NCBI GenBank assembly: GCA_015501585.1
Contig: JADNRY010000037.1
Coordinates: 1 to 64,000 of the forward strand
Source: Rhodocollybia butyracea
Lineage: Eukaryota; Basidiomycota; Agaricomycetes; Agaricales; Omphalotaceae
DNA: 64,000 nt
Direction of reading: 5' to 3'
Shown: positions 55,051 to 64,000 of the stretch, piece by piece
How positions within the stretch are numbered: position 1 is the first letter of the stretch
Layout: each line of letters opens with the position of its first letter
The notes under the pieces: model-generated
What the model was told of the DNA's origin: nothing
The model's input: only the letters and a program-made list of their open reading frames with translations
Database searches by the model: none
Position numbers and translations under genes: made by a program

Positions 55051-56413
55051 ATGCGTCAGTCCTTCTACTGCTAGTTGTACTTTCGTGCTACTAACAACCA
55101 CAAAACAGGTCTCATCATCCGTGAAGATCCCTCCCACGTCGGTGACTACATTGCCAACTACATCTGCAGGCGGTACGTCCAGATCGTGGCCTAAGCGTAG
55201 TTTGTCTCATTCCTTTCATCTAGTATCAACGACTTTGCTCCCACTGCTGAGAAGCCCTTTGTCCTTGGCCTACCGACAGGTTCCTCGCCTATACCTACGT
55301 ACAAGTCGCTCATCAAACTTGTCAAGGACGGAAAACTATCGTAGGTGTTTTGCATTTCATTTATGCGCAGATTTTATACATATCCTTTCATAGCTTCAAG
55401 CATGTCGTGACATTCAACATGGATGAGTATGTTGGTCTTCCTCAAGACCATTCAGAGTCGTACCATACCTTTATGTTCCGTGAATTTTTCTCGCACAGTA
55501 TGTCCATTTTTGCTCTACCAGGCCGGTACTTAAACTTGCCATTCACAGTCGACATCCCTCCGTCCCAGGTCCATATTCTCAATGGGAACGCTCCTGATCT
55601 CATTGGGGAATGTAAATCTTACGAGGAACAAATCAAGTCATTCGGTGGTATCGAGCTGTTCCTTGGTGGTATCGGTGAAGATGGACACATTGCTTTCAAC
55701 GTGAGTAACCCATATCGATGTATTTTAGATCCTGAACTAACTTGTTTTCATTCTAGGAACCCGGTATGCTTTCCGTGTTAGATAGCCTACTCGTGGAATG
55801 CTTATACTAGTCGTCCCTCATAGGATCGTCCCTCGCTTCCCGTACCCGTATCAAAACCCTCGCATACGACACCATTCTCGCCAACGCACGATTCTTCAAC
55901 AATGATATCAGTGCAGTTCCCCGCATGGCTCTTACTGTTGGTGTGGCTACCGTGCTCGACTCTAGGGAGGTTGTAGTCGTCGTTACTGGCCAGCGGAAGG
56001 CACTTGCCCTGAGCAAGGCGATTGGTGAGCTGTCACTCCCTTCTTTATGAGTTACTTCTGACAGTATCGCTTCTGAATTGCAGAGGAGGGCGTAAACCAC
56101 TTGGTATGTTGTTTTTCAATCCTCAAAGTGCAATCGTAGCTTACGATTAACTCCTTTCTCACAGTGGACTCTCTCTGCTCTTCAACTGCACCCTTGGGCT
56201 CTGATTGTTGTAGACGAAGATGCGACTGCTGGTACGCATACGTCTTCCCACTTCGACAGTGCCACGTTTTAATCCTCTTTGTCCTTTGTAGAACTCCACG
56301 TAAAGACCGTCAAGTACTTCAAGTCCATTGAGCGAGTGCAAGACGAGGTTGAAGCTACGCAGCGTCAGCTCAAAATAAAGGGCGAAGCTTCCCAAGTCGG
56401 CAGCATGGAATGA
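55051..56413 (+). CDS. Glucosamine-6-phosphate deaminase
   Basis: Converts glucosamine-6-phosphate to fructose-6-phosphate and ammonia, the last step of GlcNAc use. Exon 1 holds only ATGC (55051-55054); a GT-AG intron (55055-55108) then gives [20 protein letters not shown]. Further exons encode [40 protein letters not shown], the family signature [16 protein letters not shown] with [15 protein letters not shown], and [14 protein letters not shown]. Next come [20 protein letters not shown] (catalytic Asp/His region), [38 protein letters not shown], then [20 protein letters not shown] and [14 protein letters not shown]. The stop is at 56411-56413. All signature motifs are intact. At least seven introns of about 50-60 bp are present. 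Confidence 0.93.
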
Positions 56414-57126
56414 AGTGTAGAAGCCCCGATACTATACTACACTCCCCATTCACGAATTGCTCAGGATTCTACTTGGTCTACCCATATAACCTCTTATACA
56501 TATCTCTATAGCTGTTGATTTCACAGGCGTCATGATGACATTCTTGTACTGTGTACTACTTTTTTTTGCTTTTGTTACTACCATCTCGTTAGAATTTTAC
56601 TGGCGCATGTATGTCATTGAACAAGGATTCGAAATTGTTATAGTGTATTGGTATCTGCAGCTATTTCAGTTGCTCCGTGTATATTAACTCGTTACAGGCT
56701 GTATTCTGTATTTTTCTGTATTTTTTTGTATTGCGTACTTTGTTGTAGACATTAGAATATTATTATTATTGTATGATTGTATCAGCTTCGCCTTCCTTCG
56801 CATCAACTGGGCGTACAACGGGCGCCTAGGATACTTGTTCACTTCGTCATTTTCTGGCATGAGCCTCATCCTCATTCTTTATTGCGATACTCGAAGAAGC
56901 TCAACTGCTGTTAACTTGATAAAGTCTTGCATAGAAGCCAGCGATGGAAGGGTAGGCACTGGAAATTTAATGCTGATAGAACTTTCGATCGAAAACGATC
57001 CTGCTCTATGAGACTTCCTATACCTCAAAACGGATGCCTTGCCTTTGTTGAGTACGAATAGACCAATACGACAGTAACTTTAGCTATGGACTACACCGAG
57101 GAACACCTTGAATCCTATCCTATGAA
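56414..57126. other. Intergenic between convergent genes, no feature recognised
   Basis: This AT-rich region contains repeated CTGTATTTTT near 56698-56730 and a 243-nt plus-strand frame without family resemblance. It is the 3' flank of both convergent genes. Confidence 0.5.
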
Positions 57127-59224
<2,098 letters not shown>

Positions 59225-59559
59225 CTTGGATAAACGCAGTCGAGGGGAAATTGAACACCTAAGGTCATATATAAGGTGAGCCAAGTTTACCTTCCCTGAT
59301 CAGGTGGCTTCGTAGCGTGAACTTTCGCTTCCTCGCATGTGGCAATTTGCAATAAATGATTGATTTCGCAATCATTCTTACTTTAAAATTAGAACGCAAG
59401 TTGACCTTGAGCGTACAATGTGACCGTTTGTTGAAGCAGATATGTGCAAGAATCACATGCAAACCGGTTCGGGCAGCTCGGCAATGAGAAAATTCAGGAG
59501 TATGGTACACAAGCTCCCAATATACATACTTATGCATAGATATTTCATGCTCAACTCTC
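59225..59559. promoter_or_regulatory. Promoter region of glucoamylase gene 1
   Basis: This is the 335-bp gap between the two tandem glucoamylases. A TATATAAG-like box (on the minus strand, CTTATATATGACC at 59264-59276) lies about 45 bp upstream of the gene 1 start, a plausible core promoter. Confidence 0.5.
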
Positions 59560-61799
<2,240 letters not shown>

Positions 61800-62971
61800 G
61801 GTGAAAGCCGATATGGGTGACCGTTGAACGGACGCGACGTACTTTTTGATAAGGGGACAGTTTTTATACGTTTTATAACCCCGTAGTACCTCCGTCGAAT
61901 TGACTATGATGCGACATTCATGATGGTGACGAGAGTGTGCCGAAAAAAAAGGATCCTTGAAGTTTGAAGCCAATGTTTGCTTCGCGTCATAAGCCAGGGC
62001 AAGTGCATGAGCCATCACACAGAATAAACAGACTAGATGCGGGAAAAGTCAGCTGGCCAGTGAAGCGCGTGTTTTTGTCGTCGCCCCCGCATGGTGTCTA
62101 CGACCGAGAATCAAGCATTTGTTAGTAGCAAACTGATTAGCATCAATCTAGCACTAATCTTTCGAGCACTCGATATGGCTTGGCGAAGACACTGGCAGTT
62201 GATTCACATGAGTTCCTCAAAGGTGCAAAGCGATGAAAAACTTGGATAGATTATCTTCATTCGTGTTGGGTGCAAATACCGGTTCAAAGGAGACACCGAT
62301 ATTGGTCTGAAAATCCATCTACTAGAGAATAAGAGTCGGGACGGTTCCAAATATAATACTCAATTGGGATGTACCTGTATTCTGCTTTGGCCTCTGGGGC
62401 CGTATTCTGGTCGCAAGCTACGGACCTGAACCCAACGCAAAGGCTGTAGAACCGAAGCGGATAACGTCCAGCAATTTATCGCTCGGAAACTTGCCCAGCG
62501 GATGCTCAAAGCCGTAGGGGATATCCAGGAGCGTTATCGTGAAGCTATGATGAACGAAGAAACTACTGCAGAATGGGATTTCCCTAGTCTTCGAGCTTGT
62601 AAAGTTCACCTGTGCGATGTGCTTGCAAGGGAATACCGTGTCGAGCTGGGGTTGGGCGAAACGGAACGCACTGGACCTGATCGGAGTACATAAAGGAGTT
62701 TGCTTCTGAAGTAGTACACCGAAATCCATGCGAGCCGCTGAAATTATTCAATGTCCCATGTAGATACTGTGATGTGCTCGAAGATACTGATTTTTATCGA
62801 CTCGAGTGCTGCAAGGCGGTGGCTGAGGTGTATATATTTTGATGATTTGATGATGAGCACTGAGAACATGGCATCAGGCCTCCGGAATCTAACACATGGC
62901 TTTGCCAAAGCCATACTCGAAGTCAAGAAAAACAAGCGTAGCATTGAACTACGAATTGTACATCACTTCAG
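61800..62971. other. Upstream of glucoamylase gene 2; otherwise unassigned
   Basis: The promoter of glucoamylase gene 2 lies at 61800-62030. A plus-strand frame at 62502-62693 (VGDIQERYREAMMNEETTAE) may be an exon of a small unknown gene starting near 62380, but nothing identifies it. Confidence 0.4.
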
Positions 62972-63368
62972 TCATACAAGGATCCATTGTGGCCCATCAA
63001 CCCCCAATGCTTCACTCACAGCCTTCAGCTTCTTCAAAGTAGGTGAGTAGGTGAGATTGGAAAACTTTTTAGAAGCCACGGCAAAGTCCAGAACATCATC
63101 CTCGCATTTCGTCATGTTCGGGCGAAGAATACGGAAATCGAAATTCATACGGTGCTCGATACCAAGAGGTCTGCATGTTCGTCTCATCACGCCTAGTGTG
63201 CGTGTCTCCATCGTGATATTAGTAGATCGTTGCTCTACGAAGTCAGGGTGAAGTTTCTCATATTCGAGGAGGGTTCCGTATGAGATGACGAAGCCATAGA
63301 GGTATCGGCCGCAATCATCGATGATCTCTGGGTGCGGAGGAGGTGCTTCGCTTGTCCAATCTCTCCTG
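62972..63368 (-). CDS. Unrecognised protein, C-terminal exon(s)
   Basis: The minus-strand frame runs open from an AG acceptor near 63365 through PPPHPEIIDDCGRYLYGFVI, SYGTLLEYEKLHPDFVEQRS and RTCRPLGIEHRMNFDFRILR to VDGPQWILV and the stop at 62972. It is about 130 codons long. There is no ATG before 63211, so it is either an internal or last exon of a larger gene or starts at METRTLGVM (63211). It looks like a real protein in composition, but no domain is recognised. Confidence 0.4.
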
Positions 63369-64000
63369 GAAGCGTAGTTTCATCACTAAATCAGGGGAAA
63401 CGTCATTTGAGATTTCACGAATTACAAGATCCAGGGATAATTATCTGTGCTTGCACAGGATAATAACCGTTTACAACCTAGGAAAAATTATTGGATAAAA
63501 TTACATTTGTAAATGAGTTCTTGGGAATGATTTTACCAGATTTCATCCACATCAAATCATTACACGAGATTTTTCATGAATAAAATCTACGGTTGATAAT
63601 TCTCCTTACTCGCATCTCATTCTGACTCACAAGAACAATTATGCTCAACCTGCAATCAGTTCTGAACCCGCAATAATTATTTTCTCAAAGTTTTAACCGT
63701 AGGTAATTATCTAGTAATCGAATATTCTAATCCCAATACTGATCTGTTTTATAATAACTTGCATGCACTTACGAGCTCCCTAGTATACTAAGTAGTATTC
63801 TTAAGTACAAGCACAACAGATAGGACAGTATTAAGATCATGGTATGTACTTCAAAGCTTTCAAAGTTCAAAGCAACTGCACATCGCGTGCATTTGACGCA
63901 ACACGTCTGACAGTCTCGCGGCTGGACTCCAAGTCGTTTGACAGCAGCCTCGGAAGGTCTAGGACCACTTGACAAGGTATTTGTACTGGGCGCCAAGAAA
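63369..64000. other. AT-rich end of window, no gene supported
   Basis: GATAATTATC-like phrases recur (near 63437 and, as GGTAATTATC, near 63702) and might be the ends of a small element, but boundaries are not clear. A 75-codon minus-strand frame at 63769-63996 has no support. Confidence 0.35.

Noticed and set aside
63430..63720. Small AT-rich element with GATAATTATC ends
   Set aside because: The termini are too short and imperfect, and no target duplication was found.

Overview
The window looks like a stretch of an Agaricomycete (mushroom-forming basidiomycete) genome. Genes carry many short GT-AG introns of about 50-60 bp. Gene families typical of that group are present: a DUF6534 membrane protein, arrestin-like proteins, KDZ transposase debris and GH15 glucoamylases with CBM20 domains. 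LTR elements and small inverted-repeat elements are dense, especially in the first half.

Region 1 (1-18135) is a tandem triplication of one unit. Each unit has a long non-coding leader followed by a multi-pass membrane protein gene of unknown function (2621-4081, 12283-13756, 16642-18135). A gag-only LTR retrotransposon (4459-10393, 5-bp target duplication GGGTG) sits between units A and B and was itself hit by three later insertions: a 559-bp insert, a 1610-bp hAT-type element and a near-perfect palindromic element.

Region 2 (18136-32700) is a transposon graveyard. It holds a TA-flanked inverted-repeat element, a broken Gypsy gag, a hairpin with a 26-G loop, a KDZ transposase C-terminal pseudogene, a second copy of the gag-only element, and a chromovirus pol fragment. 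The chromovirus carries an antisense spliced Zn2Cys6-like gene and a 3' LTR that contains a 519-bp TRIM. After it comes a palindromic repeat field interrupted by a solo LTR. That LTR carries the strongest unexplained signal here: nine hairpins with one constant loop and different but self-complementary stems, plus five short hairpins with fixed 7-nt loops.

Region 3 (34574-64000) is gene-bearing. It holds a DUF6534 membrane protein (-), 3-ketodihydrosphingosine reductase (+), two tandem arrestin-like genes (+, the second split by an 825-bp CACTA element), an AIFM2/FSP1-like flavoprotein (+), and a 3.3-kb inverted-repeat element ending about 90 bp upstream of a type-II membrane protein gene (+). 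After these come an IMPACT/UPF0029 protein (-), glucosamine-6-phosphate deaminase (+, with a 4-nt first coding exon) and two tandem secreted glucoamylases (-).

The metabolic genes suggest sphingolipid synthesis, amino-sugar use and starch degradation, but they do not form an obvious single cluster. Within each gag-only element, every difference I found between its two LTRs is a CpG transition, and many stops in the dead elements are TGA where CGA is expected. This points to cytosine methylation of repeats in the host. All calls come from reading the sequence; no searches were run.
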